Source: Pleurodeles waltl (taxonomy: Eukaryota; Chordata; Amphibia; Caudata; Salamandridae). From it: a DNA stretch of 64,000 bases. Made by a program: the position numbers and the translations under genes. The notes under the pieces were generated by a model. That model worked only from the letters and a program-made list of their open reading frames with translations. It made no database searches and was not told where the DNA came from. The stretch covers positions 1,535,544,782 through 1,535,608,781 of the forward strand of contig NC_090444.1 in NCBI RefSeq assembly GCF_031143425.1. Reading direction: 5' to 3'. Below, one piece after another: positions 1 to 11,974 of the stretch; position 1 is the stretch's first letter; every line of letters begins with the position of its first letter.

Positions 1-1131
1 GCCTCCTGGGGAATCGGTTCCCTGGGACTGTCCTCCCCCTGTCGCACAGCAGTCCTCCAGGTTTTCCTGTTGTCCTGTGCCTCTGTCCCCTTAACCGTGT
101 GCCCACTGCCACTGACCCCAGGTCCCTGATCGTCCTGTGTTTGTGGGGTTGCCTCGGGTCCCTGTAGTGGTGGACACACTGCTGATTGGCGTGTCATGGG
201 GACAGTGACATGGGCCCGCTGGGTGGGTGCTGTGCTGGTGTTTCCTGAGGGGGGGGAGGCTCTGTGGTGGTTTGGGACTGTGGCAGGGTAACCAACTGTC
301 CAGATGTCCCTGATGGGCCAGGTTGGTCATCGTGATCCAGGCATGCAGAGCTGCTATCACTGTGGGCCTCCTCTGGGGGGGACTGGATGTTGCTGGCAAC
401 TACTCTCCGGTGACGTTGAGTAGGGGTCCTGTGGGGATGAAAATGCAATGTTATTGTATCTGCATGTGCCATCCTGTGCATGGGTGTGTTTCCCTGTATG
501 GTTAGGATAGCCCTGTCAGCTTTGCCATGTGTTTGTGGTGATTTTGTGGGCTAGGTGATTCTCTCTAATGGGCATGCTGTGGTGATGGGTGTCCATGGAT
601 TGGTGTTACATGCAGGGCTTGGTATTGGGATGGGTGGGTTGTGATAGTGGGGTACATATGAGGTGGTGGAGTGATGGGGGTGAGGGTAGGGGTACGAGTT
701 TGGGATGGCATGCAGGTAGGGTGGGGGATATAGTAGTAAAGATATGACTTACCAGAGTCCAGTCCTCCTGCTACTCCTCGGAGGCCCTGAGGATGCATTA
801 TTACCAAGACTTGCTCCTCCCAGGTTGTTAGTTGTGGGGGAGGAGGTGAGGGTCCACCGCCAGTCCTCTGTACAGTTGCCTGGTGTCTTGCAACCACATA
901 ACACACCTTCCCCCGTAGGTCGTTCCACCTGTTCCTGATGTCATCCCTTGTTCTTGGATGCTGTCCCACGGCGCTGACCCTGTCCACGATTCTCCGCCAT
1001 AGCTCCATCTTCCTAGCAATGGACGTCTGCTGCACCTGTGATCCAAATAGCTGTGGCTCTACCCGGATGATTTCCTCCACCATGACCCTTAGCTCCTCCT
1101 CTGAAAACCTGGGGTGTCTTTGGGGTGCCAT
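1..1131 (-). pseudogene. Harbinger Myb/SANT-like protein A, copy 1 (exon 1 and partial exon 2)
   Basis: Exon 1 runs from the ATG at 1131 to a clear donor (CTCTG|GTAAGT) at 753/752. It encodes a Myb/SANT-like (trihelix-type, Myb_DNA-bind_5-like) domain: a FSEEELRVMVEEI helix, a tryptophan in MELWRRIVDRV and another in RNRWNDLRGK, then a PPPPQLTTWEEQ linker. This matches copy 3 at 59479 almost residue for residue. Exon 2 begins at 428 after a CCCCACAG acceptor and runs out of the window. Its conceptual reading meets a stop about ten codons in, so the copy is dead although exon 1 is open. In PIF/Harbinger elements the Myb-like protein binds element DNA and helps bring the transposase to DNA and nucleus; that role is inferred from the family. 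Confidence 0.75.
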
Positions 1132-1721
1132 GGATGTGCTGTGAGTGAAATGTGTGAGGATGTGTGGGGTGATGTGTAGTGGTGTGTGCTGTGTGGTTCA
1201 TGGATGGTGTATGGATGATGGTGTTCTGTGGATCAGATTGAGTGGGTGCTCCTGGCTTGTGTCTCTCTCTGTTGGCAATCTTTTTTTTTCGTCAAAGGGG
1301 TTGTGGGTAATGTGGGTGGGTATGTGTTTTATAGTAGTCTGAGTGTGTGGGTGTGGTGTGTGTATGTGTGTCAGGTGTGTGTAGTTTGAATTGTCCAATG
1401 TGGTGTAGTTTTATAAGTGTATGTGTATTTTGAGCGTGGCGGTGTGTACCACCAATGGTTTACCGCGTTTGAAAGACCACTGTGGTGATTCGTGGGTCCT
1501 GATACTGTGGGCATATTCCTGTTGGTGTGACGGTGTGGGTTTTGCTACCGCCAATTTATCACTGACCTTTGGTCTGGCGGACTTGTGTGGGTGTCTGTAT
1601 TGTGGCAGATTTCACAGTGTAGGTCATAATACCATAGCGGAATGCCGCAGTGGTCACAGTATGTTGGCGGCCGTCAGCACAGCAGTAGGTGGCATTTATT
1701 TCCAGGGTTGTAATGAGGGCC
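1..1721 (-). mobile_element. Three-gene Harbinger element, copy 1 (Myb-A end only)
   Basis: Read on the minus strand, the element starts at 1721 with GGCCCTCATTACAACC and is followed by TAA at 1722-1724, the 3-bp target typical of PIF/Harbinger insertions. The terminal 300 bp align by eye, in order, with the left end of the copy at 58895: TATTATGACC, a CACACAAGTCCGCCA block, CCAAAGGTCAGTG, then a GGCGGT-rich stretch. Inside lie Myb-A exon 1 and the beginning of exon 2. The rest of the element is outside the window. It interrupts an L1 fragment that resumes at 1725. GT/TG-rich low-complexity sequence fills about 1145-1400. Confidence 0.8.
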
Positions 1722-1724
1722 TAA

Positions 1725-3240
1725 GTTTTAAAAAAAAGTATAAATATGAGGCTTGGTTTGGTGAAGACCTGAAACAATCTATTGCTATCCATGAACAAAA
1801 AACCCTTTCCAACATAAAAGGCTTGCTTAATATGTGGTCCCCCAAACACATTTCTTGGTTTGGTCGAATAGATACTATAAAAATTATGATAGCTCCTCTG
1901 GTCAACTTAATTGCAAGCATATTTCTGATTTCCCTCTCCTCCTCCTTTTCCAAACTGATTGACAATGCTATATCAGATTTCCTTTGGAAGGAAAGAAGCA
2001 AGAATCTTCATGATCAAGCTGAAGATGAGTAATACTTCAGGTGGCATTAACCTTCTAGATTATGCCGAGATATCAATCAACATTACTTATTTCACAAGCA
2101 TCTTCGTGGTTTCGGTTGTGTGATACCAAATTCCCCCTTGGCTTCATATAGAGGCTCAGCTTACAAGCCACTTACCTATCAGCGCCACCCTTTCAAGACA
2201 TAATTTAGCCAAACTCCCCTTGGAACATTCTAGAATTATTACAGTGGATACAGCCTCTGTGCTTTGACACTTTGATAAGCATTTAGAACATCAAATGTCA
2301 GGCTCTGCTATGTCTTCCATTTGGTATAATCCTAAAATCAAGTTAGACGGTACATGGGCAACAAAAAGTATTAACTTAAAAGGGGACCCAGGCTCTCATC
2401 TGCACCCTATACCATTCTTGACTTTACATCACACATTTAATCTTGCGGATATGGACTTTTGTAACTTCCTTAGGTTGAAAAGTGTGATCAGAAAGTTGAA
2501 ATCCCAACTTACCTGAGCTACTTAATCTTTTAGGTAATTTTAAGAAACAAGGACTTGCTGCTTCTCGAATCTTATAAATTCCTCCAAGTTATGTGTTAAG
2601 ATCAATTACCTGAAGAATGGGAAAGATATTCACATTCTCTGTGAAACATGAGCATCTCAGACAACGATTGGGGAAAATTTGGAATTCCCCCTTTTGTGCA
2701 AAAAATAACGCCTGCTTTAGGACAATTCAGATTCTGGTCTATCCATATAACTTTCTGGACTCCAGTGAGACTCCACAAAATTGGCTTTAATCATCTAATA
2801 TTTGCTGCATATGTGAGAAGGAGATAGGGGATTTACAGCACATGTTTTTCTCATGGAAGATGTTCTACCTATTAGGGTCTAGGACGCAATCACTGACATA
2901 TGACACAACTGTGGTACCCTTTATAATTGACTTCTTATCCGTCACCTTGGGCATTCATGCAAATCATCTTCCCACGGAGCTTCATGATCAGAATTTACTG
3001 CTGGTTTAATCTCCTTCTCTCCCTGGGCACTAAAATGATGCTCACTGATAGAAACAGACCTCTGCGAGCTCTTTTGAGAAATGGTGGAACATGCTGTGCT
3101 CTGTTAGAGGGGCGTATAACATTCTTTATGCTAAATTACATGATAAACCTTGCTCTAGACTTCTTTGTGATGCCTTTGATGAATATATACAGAACTGCAA
3201 ATTCCTATAGGTACCTCCTTTGACTTACAAACATTTGTTA
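1725..3240 (+). pseudogene. L1 ORF2 C-terminal fragment
   Basis: Broken frames on the plus strand spell the region after the reverse transcriptase of an L1 ORF2 protein. Recognisable blocks are PKHISWFGRIDTIKIMIAP, SKLIDNAISDFLWK and then SGGINLLDYAE (1830-2070). Further pieces in different frames (2295-2516, 2760-2880, 2927-3223) are the cysteine/histidine-containing tail. Several stops and frameshifts make it a fossil. It is cut at 1725 by the Harbinger insertion and has no ORF1, endonuclease or RT here. The LINE class is clear from the FIGRIDTIK/FLWK type blocks; the exact clade is not. Confidence 0.75.
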
Positions 3241-3680
3241 TGGAGAGTGTCTTCTGTTTTTCATTGTTATTTCTACTCCTTAAGACTTTCTACCTACATT
3301 GTATTGTAGATTTTGTTGTTATATTTTAATATAGTTACTTCTTATCTTTTCCTTTCTATGTCTGTTCTTTCTCGTTGCTTTTTTGGGGTTTCTTTCTCTT
3401 TTTCCCTTTTCTTCACCCTCTTGTGATGGCGTTCAACTAATGCTCATGCTTCTGTCACACAACTCTTGTCACTTTGGTTCAGTTGAGATTTGAGGTTCAC
3501 CCGTGTTAGAGATATATACTTGTCTAGCCTAAACAGTGATGACCATGTAAATTGTATTTCAAGAATGATGTTCTTAATTGCAACATTTTCTTGTGACCTT
3601 TGTTAATAGTTTTTTTGTTTCTTGTATTGTGTCAGAAGCATATTGTGGTTTTATCTGTCATACTTTTGCTTTTTGAAAAT
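3241..3680 (+). other. T-rich tail, probably the L1 3' untranslated region
   Basis: No coding capacity. Strongly T- and CT-rich sequence (for example 3345-3425) directly follows the L1 ORF2 fragment, so it is most simply that element's 3' untranslated region. Its last bases, AAAAT at 3676-3680, are the left target duplication of the LTR that follows. Confidence 0.4.
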
Positions 3681-4119
3681 TGTTAGAAATGGGGTCTTTG
3701 GTTGGCAGTCAGGTAATCCCCTGTCCAAGCAAGGACCCTCACTCTAGTCAGGGTAAGTCACACACAATCCACATTATCCTGTGCCCACCCTCTGGTAGCT
3801 TGGCACTGAGCAGCCAGGTTTAACTTAGAAGGCAATGTGTAAAGTTTTTGTGCAACAAATCATACAGTAACACCATATAGCACCACACAAATACACCACA
3901 CAGTGTTTGGAAATATATATATATAATTTTTATCTGGATATTTGTAGGTCAAAACGATCAAAGATGCAATAAGTAAATGTAGAGATATCACTGAAAAGTG
4001 ATATAAAGTGTCTTAAGTCTTTTTTAAAGCAAACAAAGTCTCTTTCAAGCACAAAGTACATGGTTCGCGTGAAAAATCTCCGCAAAGGGCCGCAGAGGAG
4101 GGAGAGAAGTGTGGAAACA

Positions 4120-4600
4120 AAGGGGTGAGCGTTGATTTCCCGTGCCGCACACGGCGATGCGTCATTCAGTTTCCACGCAGGGACGGCTGTGCGTCGATTT
4201 CTGCCACTCGGTTGTGGATCCTCTTTGGGTTGCAGGGTTTTCAGACGCCCCGGGGTCTGTGCGTGGAATCCTGGGCTTGCAGAGAGAAGTCACAAGCGCT
4301 GCATCGATCCGGTGGGTGATGCGTGGAATTTTCTCCTGCACGGCAGGCGCTGTGTTGATTTCCCCTCTGGAAGTTGGGCTGCATCATCCCAGGTCGGCTG
4401 TGCGTTGATCCGGTGTGCCGTGCGTCGAAGTTACGGTCGCAACGCAGGTGCTGCATCGATCTTCTCTTTGCAAAGTCACTCTGCGTCGTTCCTGTTCGGC
4501 GTGCGGTGAATTTATCACCACGGGGCAGGCTGTGCATCAGTTTTAGAAAGCTGTGCGTCGAATTTGCACCGCTCAAGGAGTCCAGTTGCAAGAGAAAAGT
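4120..4600 (+). repeat. CpG-rich degenerate tandem array inside LTR A
   Basis: About 480 bp built from imperfect 30-60 bp units around a core like GTGCGTCGATTT or GTGCGTTGATTTCC, variously GCTGCATCGATC or GTGCGTCGAAGT. This creates several chance ORFs in all frames. The equivalent zone in LTR B is 15180-15560, and a degraded reverse copy in LTR D is about 56540-56830. CpGs are still frequent here while the rest of the LTR has few. Confidence 0.6.
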
Positions 4601-5456
4601 CTTTTTGGTCCTGAGACTTCAGGGAACAGGAGGCAAGCTCTATCCAAGTCCTTGGAGAGCACTTCTTCACCACAGCCAGAGAGCAGCAAGGCGGCAGGCC
4701 AACAGCAAGGCAGCAGTCCTTCCCAGGAAGCAGTCAGGTGAGTCCTTTGGGCAGCCAGGCAGTTCTTCTTGGCAGGGTGCAAGTTCTGGTTCCAGTTTTC
4801 TTTTCCAGGAAGTGTCTGCGTTGGAAGGGGCAGAGGCCCTGTTTATATACCCAAATGTGCCTTTGCAGTGGGGGAGACTTCAAAGAGTGGCTTAGAAGTG
4901 CACCAGGTCCCCTTTCAGTTCAGTCCTGTCTGCCAGTGTCCCAGTAGGGGGTGTGGCAGTCCTTTGTGTGAGAGCAGGCCCTCCACCCTCCCAGCCCAGG
5001 AAGACCCATTCAAAATGCAGATGTATGCAAGTGAGGCTGAGTATCCTGTGTTTGGGGTGTGTCTGAGTGAATGCACAAGGATCTGTCAACTAAACCTCGC
5101 CAGACGTGGATTGTAAGGCACAGAAAGATTTAAGTGAGAGAAATGTTCACTTTCTAGAAGTGGCATTTCTAAAATAGTAATATTAAATAAAACTTCACCA
5201 GTCAGCAGGATTTTATGGATCAAATCTGTTTATTATTATTTTCAATTCTAAACATCACATATGCAGTGCATCAAAATAGTACAGTTGCCGTGGTATGAGG
5301 CATGCTCCATGTATAGTGACAATGAACATGAACAAAACTTTAACTTTGTTTCCCTGCTACTGGCACGTCATACAGCCATCACTCGATCCCAAGCCTTGTT
5401 CCAATGGGATCTTGGTCCTCCGTATAAATCTATACTGCTCACTCACTCCCTTTCGC

Positions 5457-7195
5457 TCAATTCAACTCTAGCACCCTCAAGTAGGCCGGACATGTCAATT
5501 CTGTGAACTCCGTGGATAGTATTTGTAAGAATGGTTGCCAGAGTTCCTGAAAGTCGCCACTGCGCTGTTGTGAAGCCAAAGTGAGCATTTCCATAGCGAG
5601 GATGAACCACAGCTTATGGAGCCATGATGTTACTGTCGGGATCTTGTCAGTCCCCCACACGGCCAACAGCAGCTGCAGTGCCGCATTCAAGGCCAAGGCC
5701 ATCTGTCATCCCTTCAGTGATCTCAGGGGGAAAGTAAGCAGGTTAGGCAGGCCCAGCAAAGTATACGCAGGAAATCTGGGGATCTGAGTATCAAACACCG
5801 CGTCAATAGTGTCTATAATATTCTCCAAGTACCGATGAAGCTTAGGGCAATGCCATAGTAAATGCACAAGCGACCCTCCACCCTGCACCTCCTCCAACAA
5901 AGGCTAGACTTAGTGGGATTCCAAGCATGAATCCTTGCTGGGGTGTAGTACCAATAGGAGGCCACCTTATAGGCTGTCTCTGTGCCTGCCGCATTGTAAG
6001 CCGTGTGGTGAGTCCTGTAAAAGATGCCCTCCCAATCCTCATCAGAGAGCTCCCTCTCCAGTTCCCTCTTCCACCTCAGCTGACCCTTAGTCTTAGGCGA
6101 ACGGGCTTCCCCCCTTAGGAGACCGTAAAGCTCTGAAATCACCCGCTTATCGTACTTTTTCACTAAGATCCATTTTTCGAACTGTGTTAACGGCCTATCT
6201 ATTAATGCTCTATTGGCTGGCAACATGGCCCAATGTCATATTTGGTAATACATCATCCTGTCTGCCTCCGTTAAGCCATATGCCTCCCTCATCTGGTCAA
6301 AGGAGATCACCCCCTGCTCGTCGAAAAGGTATCCTACCCTTTTGCAGCCCCCTTCATACCAGCGGCGTAGTGCCTCCTGTTGCAGGCCTGGGCCAAAATC
6401 AGGGTTCCCACCTAAGGGAGTCATTGGGGATGGGAATGTCGTCAAGCCCAATCTGCTAGCTACCACATCCCACACCCTCATCGACACTTCTGTGACTGGG
6501 GACGCATACAACCCCCGCGCTCTGTGATGGCGCCGGAGCCAGGGCTCCTTCCATATATGGGAACCCGCCGCCGCTTGGTCCATGAAACACCAATGTTTCT
6601 TGGAAGACAGGCGACTCCATTCTAATAAAAAACGCAATTGTGCTGCCTGAAAGTATCGTAGAAGGCAGGGGACCGCCAATCCTCCCTCCTACTTAGGGCG
6701 ATACAACACCCGACGTGGTAACCGCGTCGCCTTTCCCTCCCAAATAAATTTTAGGACCGCTGTTTGGAGGGTTGCTATCGTCCGTGGCAAGGATGGCACC
6801 GTCCGGAGATTGTAGCAGCGGGGTCAAAGCCTGTTTTAGGAAGACTTCCTGCTGAGAATTAGGCACCTGTAGAGAAGCAATAGTGAAGAAAAAAAATCCC
6901 AGTCTCAATCTCATGGCTAGAAGCCTACCTTGCTCCTCATGCAGTTTTGTCACCACTTCCCCAGGGAATGAGCGCGCCAACAGTATCGCAACCCCTGCAT
7001 GTTTCGATGATGCCGAAGACCAGAACTGCCTAGGGAACCACTTAGTTGCATGCAATAAATATCTTTTGGGACGAGATGTGTCTCCTGCAGCAGGTATATA
7101 TGACTCCCCGACCTCTCTAAGGTGGACAGGATGGCTAGCCTCTTCGTAGGATTATTAAGCCCACGGACATTCAAGCTTGTACATTTAATAATCAT
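5457..7195 (-). pseudogene. L1 ORF2, internally deleted (endonuclease start fused near C-terminal tail)
   Basis: ORF2 starts at 7195 with MIIKCTSLNVRGLNNPTKRL, the opening of the apurinic-type endonuclease, including LLQETHL (the catalytic glutamate motif). Around 6790-6830 it jumps to the post-RT region, recognised from an FIWEGK-like block and EGGLAVPCLLRYFQAAQLR near 6660-6760. The tail continues through 6236, 6226-5813 and 5900-5706, where a cysteine/histidine cluster with HLLWHCPKLHRYL lies, and ends by 5457. The RT domain, its FADD-type motif and the rest of the endonuclease, several hundred residues, are absent. Several frameshifts and stops (one in the EGGL block) follow. ORF2 would normally nick and copy at the target. 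Confidence 0.8.
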
Positions 7196-7542
7196 ACCCT
7201 AAGATGAGAGCAGTATTCAAGAAGGAAGGGACCTCACAGGAAGAGCGCCCCCCCGGGCCAGATGAGGAACCACCTCAAACACCAAGGCCTGAAAATATCT
7301 CCACACAGAAGCCAGCATCGCAGGGAAACACAACAACATTCAAACAATGCGCACAACAGGTGCTCACAACCAAGAAGTCCTCGCACATCCATCTTCACGA
7401 GGAAAAATGTCCACAGGGCCGTAGATCCATCCATGTTTGGTAAACCAGGTCCGATGCCCCCGCCGCCCCGACCCTCTTCAGCAGCCGGCAAGCCGTTAGC
7501 ATCAAGGCCATCCGCAGTTCGGGTCTCTCCTACCTCCCTCCT

Positions 7543-8552
7543 CTAGGCTGAAGTTCCGGCGGCCACGCTGTTCAGAACGGATTCCCGCTCCGACCTCTGC
7601 TCCGAGGCCGTAGGGTGCTGCAGTTTCCTTCTTTTCTCCTTCCGCCGCCAACGTGGGGGGCCCCCAACAGGCAAGGTCGCCTTCTCGCTCGCATCCTGGC
7701 AGTTCTCCTCCAAGCCCAAGATCTGAATTGCTTCCGAAACAGATCTTACCTGCCGGAGCTGTTCCTCCCAACGGAAGACCAGGCGGAACGGGTGGCCCCA
7801 GGAGTAAGACACATCGTGAGCCCGCAAGTGCTCCGTGATAGGTCTAAATTCTCTCCGCCTCTGCAAGGTCCGCACAGAGAGGTCGTGGAATAATTGGAGC
7901 TCATGACCTCTAAAAAGTACCTGCTGAAGATTGCGAGCCCGCTGGATCTTTGCTTTAAGCACAAAATTGTGGAGACAGGCTAGGATATCCGGGGGGCTGT
8001 CTTCAGGGCCACCAGCATGGCCCACACGATGAACTCTGTCCAGGACTATCTCCTGAGTGTCATCCGGGCCCAGCAGAGAGCAAAACAGGCCCACCACATG
8101 TCCTCCTTTTCCGCCCCCACCGGGGCCCCTCTGATGCGGATATTTTGTCTCCTCAAACGATTTTCCAAATCCTCAACCGCTATCTGGAGGAGGTCCTGCT
8201 GCTCTCGGAGGCAGACGACCTCTTGCTGTAGGCCCGTCACCTCTTCACCTCGAGGAATCTCGCCATCTTCCAGCTGCGCCACTCGATCTCCCAGGGAGGT
8301 AACCTCTCCTCGCAGCTCCTTCACCTCCTGGGATATGTCCCTACGAAGCTCCTGGATGTCGCTCCGAAGCTAATGAAACAGGGAGGTCAAAAAGCCCTTC
8401 GTGATTGGGGAGCCCTCATCCGACTCCCTCTCCGTCCGACCCTCCAGGGGTCTCATCGCCAGTGGATCCTCAGCCATACCATCCGATGCCAGGTGGGCCC
8501 CTGTCAACATTTCTCTCACTGAGCGTACCCGCTTGGATTTGGACGCCGCCAT
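7543..8552 (-). pseudogene. L1 ORF1 (RNA-binding protein), nearly complete
   Basis: The frame opens at 8552 (MAASKSKRVRSVREML) in a GCCGCCATGG start context. It has a stop at 8370-8372, then reads on in the same frame through a heptad-like coiled coil (RGEVTSLGDRVAQLEDGEI and RLRRQNIRIRG). A one-base shift near 8050-8097 leads into the RNA-binding C-terminal half (Transposase_22 type) with VLDRVHRVG, PPDILACLHNFVLKAKI and FHDLSVRTLQRRREFRPI. The total span of about 336 codons is the usual L1 ORF1p length. The protein would form trimers that coat L1 RNA. One nonsense codon and one frameshift are the only obvious breaks. Confidence 0.8.
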
Positions 8553-9283
8553 GGCTCGCTGGCACGGACTTGGTTCGCCGGGTCACCCCCCAAGTTTCTC
8601 CAAGAGCTCCGCCCTGGACTAAATCACCAGGTGTCACCGTGTCAAAGAGTGCGCCTGGCCTTCGCACTTTGTAGCCTGCTCCAACGTATCTTCGCCTTAT
8701 ATAGCCTCTGCAGCCTCACGCAGGGGCCCGCACTTACTTGTACTCCTTGCTGGTGAGTATGGTGACCTCGGGTCAAAACGATGGCCTCTACTGTCTTTGC
8801 CCGTGCCTCCAGGCCCCTTCGCAGTCCTGGAGAGACCCTCTGGGGAGGGGGGGGCTCCCCTCCAGCCCCGACCAGGTCCTACAAGTGGGGTGCCTTCCGT
8901 GCCCTGGGGCGCCTACTAATCCTGGGGTCTAGGCCCCCTCTGTGGTCCCACCGCTCGCAGGGCCCAGCGCAAAACTTCTGGGGCTCCGGCCCCTCCGGTA
9001 CAGGGCCCAGACAGCCGCCGGAGAGAGGCCCGCCTCGCGGCCCAGGCCGCCACCTAAGCCGCTCCACGGCCCGAACACGTTTCGGGGCCGGCCGCTCCTC
9101 GCTCCCCAGGAGCAGTGTCTCGCGCCGCTCAGCCCCCGTCGGGCGGCCACCAGCCCACAGCAGCGCCCGGCGCTTCGGGGGGGGCCTTAGGACGTCCCCC
9201 TGCCAGTCGTCGGTGTTCCGGGCCAGGGCGGCGGAGCGCGGACAGGCACGTCCTAGCGCGCCGCCATCTTGGCCACGCCCCCA
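8553..9283 (-). promoter_or_regulatory. GC-rich L1 5' untranslated region / probable internal promoter
   Basis: About 730 bp of CpG-rich sequence lies between the 5' end of the L1 (next to the duplication at 9284) and the ORF1 start. The extreme 5' end on the plus strand reads GCGCGCCGCCATCTTGGCC; the GCCGCCATCTT core resembles a YY1-type site, which in mammalian L1s sits at the transcription start. Its base composition contrasts sharply with the AT-rich host LTR. Promoter activity is inferred from position and family. Confidence 0.5.
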
Positions 9284-9927
9284 TCAGCAGGATTTTATAT
9301 CACCATTCTGGCCGTACTAAATATGACCTTCGTACTTCTTTCAGATCAGCAGCTCCCACTCAAACAATGAATGTTAGCCTATGAAGGGAGCAGGCCTCAC
9401 AGCAGTGTAAAAACGAATTTGGGAGTTTTACACTGCATAGGTACATGTCCTGCCTTTTGCCTACAAAGCACCCTGCCCTATGGGTTACCTAGGGCATATC
9501 TTAGGGGTGTCTTTTATGTAGAAAAAAATGTGAGTTTTAGGCTTGGCAAGTATTTTTAAATGCCAAGTAGAATTGACAATGAAACTGCACATATAGGCCT
9601 TGCAATGGCAGGCCTGAAACAAGATTAAGGGGCTACTTAAGTGGGTGGCACAATCAGTGCTGCAGGCCTACTAGTATCATTTAATCTACAGGCCCTGTGC
9701 ACATATAGTGCATTCTACTAGGGACTTATAAGTAAATTAAATAGTCCAATTGGGTATAATCCAATGTTACCATGTTTAAAGGGAGAGAGCAAATGCACTT
9801 TAGCACTGGTTAGCAGTGGTAAAGTGTGCAGAGTCTAAAAACCAGCAACAACAGTGTCCAAAAAGTAGAGGGAGGCAGGCAAAATTTTAGGGGTGACCAC
9901 CCTAAGGCTGTCAGGTCTAACAAAAAT

Positions 9928-11350
9928 AATAAAATATCTGAAAGAAAAAAAAAGTTACATAATGTGACCAGTATTGCATGGTGACACCTAGCGGACATTA
10001 CAGAGAGCGAATCCTGCTGTGCCTTCTTGTTATCTCTCTTGCTAATCCTCATCATCCTAACCAATCAGCCCCACTTGGCAGCACTGTATGGTAACACTGT
10101 TTTCAATTATTGAGGCAAGGTGTCTCAAGAATGAGGCAGAGAAGCCCAGCTGTGCCAAATTAAGGAAGTTCTCTCCAGAAATGGTTATATTGGGGGAGTA
10201 GTGACCCCAAGGGTAAGTAGCCCAATAGCTACTACTCTTCACTCCTCTTAACACCAAAAATATTAGCATTTAGATGGCCCCCTGACACCAGGAATTCAGA
10301 TTCTACCAACCTAAGAAGGAGAATAATGAAGAGCCACAAACAGCAAGAACTGAGGAGCAGCAACTGACTTGGCCCCAACCCTGCAGGACTGCCTGCTGTT
10401 CTCGATAACTGCGCCAAAGTCAACTCGACCTTTAACTGCTCTGCCTCCAAAAGCCTGGGAGGACTGCAAGCACTTCCAAGAACTACCAACATATCCAGTG
10501 GAGTAGCAGAGCTACTTCCCTGCACCCTTCAGGCACCCAAGAAGAACCGTGACAGACCTGGACAGTGGAAAACCCAACACCAAAAAGCACCACTGAACAT
10601 GTGCTCCCCAGTCAAAGTGGGCCAACTGTACCAGCGTGATCCTGGGACCCTCCAGAGCTGTACCCCACCTTGGGTTTGGCCAGATTGGTCCCCTAGTTGC
10701 TGCCTGGAGCCTCTTTTGTGCAGGAACCAAGAACTGCGAGATGTTTTTACGATGCAAGCCCGTCAGACAAGCACCTGCACACGTGCCCCCCAGCCCGAAT
10801 TGCTGTGGACTGACATTGGCCGGTGTGACAAAGACCCTTGAGACCTAAGCCCCCCTTTCAGTTCAGCCAGACTGGTAACCCAGTCCCCACTTGCAGCCTA
10901 TTTTCCCCAGGACCATTTACCATTAAAGTTAATGGGACACATGATGCTGAAAAGCACCTCTGCACCTGGATGCCAAGTGCCTGCAGAAGTGGTTTGGTGC
11001 TACCTTGAACTTTGTCCAGTACTTACCTTAACTCCAGTAAAACAGTCCTGTAAGTCATTGCCCAGTACCCGCATGCAGAATATGCTTCTTTTCCCAGAGG
11101 ATAACATTATGCATGAAAGTCAATGCAAGTGTATTTGTTGTATACTTCAAAACTGCTAACTTAAAAAGTACTTACCCAATAACAAAGTTCTTGGTGTTAA
11201 AGCATATATAAAAATGCGTTATTTTTCTAAATTGGTGTGGATCTCCTCATTGAGTGTGTGTGTCGTTTATTAACTGTATGGATGCAGCAAATATCTAACA
11301 CTCCCCTTTGATTAGGTTAAGCTGCTCAACCACTCTACCAGAAATGGAGC
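9928..11350 (+). repeat. Dispersed repeat of unknown class
   Basis: No open reading frame of interest. The tract has the look of a salamander interspersed repeat (CCAATCAGCC...CTTGGCAGCA near 10060, GACCTGGACAGTGGAAAACC near 10555, the run TATATAAAAATGCG near 11205), which I recognise in general style but cannot classify without a library. No target duplication or inverted ends were found, so the limits are approximate. Confidence 0.35.
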
Positions 11351-11974
11351 ATTTGGGATATTTAAAGAAAGCCATGTCCTTTTCTAGGGGGTTACCTGGA
11401 CTCTATACACAGCATACCTCATTTTGGTATGCTATATAAAGAGTCAGCTTCCTTCGCTGGCCCCTTGTTATTCTGTTTGTGACAATGGGCCAGCAGACAG
11501 AAGGACATTGGGTGGTCGACATTCTGTGCTAGCATGATGAGGGTGTGCTGCAGTCTATTGAATTCAAAGGAGCAGATTGAGCCGGCCACAGCACTGACAG
11601 AAGTAGGTGGGAAAAACAGAAAACATCAGGCCTCGGACATTGAGCCTCAAGCACTGTCTGAATGGCCACATGCATGCCTTCATGGAATGAGTCTCTTTAC
11701 AGCACAAGGCTAATCCCAAAACCCAATCACCATTTGATCACCTACTAACCACTGGTTATGGAGGAGTATTTTGTCCAGTATAAACCATCTTAACGCTCTT
11801 TTCAGGGGTTGTAAGTGCTATATGAATGCTATTACAATACAAGATAATAATAATTGTTAATAATTCTTATTACAGATGGAGCAACATTGTGATCTACTAA
11901 ATCAAACATGAGGTGTTTTTTTAGACTGATACTGAACTCACCTATTTGAAGATAGTCTGCTAATGATGATAAAC
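11351..11974. other. Sequence with no recognised feature
   Basis: AT-leaning sequence with no coding signal. A short AAGATAATAATAATTG run near 11842 resembles the 3' tails of L2/CR1-type elements but is too short to call. Confidence 0.4.

Larger units (their letters stand above)
5202..9298 (-). mobile_element. L1 LINE with 15-bp target duplication and deleted RT
   Basis: TCAGCAGGATTTTAT occurs at 5202-5216 and 9284-9298, bracketing a 4067-bp insertion (5217-9283) in LTR A. LTR B carries uninterrupted sequence at the corresponding place. The insert is a minus-strand L1: GC-rich 5' region (8553-9283), ORF1 (8552-7543), ORF2 (7195 to about 5457), and a short A/T-rich 3' end beside 5217. Fifteen-base duplications are typical of target-primed reverse transcription. 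ORF2 keeps its two ends but not the middle, so the inserted copy could not move itself. Confidence 0.88.
3681..9922 (+). mobile_element. Isolated (solo) LTR A, split by an L1
   Basis: The unit opens TGTTAGAAATGGGG and closes CAGGTCTAACA, giving the TG...CA ends and inverted tips of an LTR. It is flanked by an exact 5-bp duplication, AAAAT, at 3676-3680 and 9923-9927. Subtracting the nested L1 and its duplication leaves about 2.16 kb. No retroelement internal region is attached on either side, so this is a solo LTR made by recombination. Orientation plus is arbitrary: transcriptional polarity was not determined. The same family recurs at 14778, 42038, 43706, 54501 and 58293. Confidence 0.85.
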
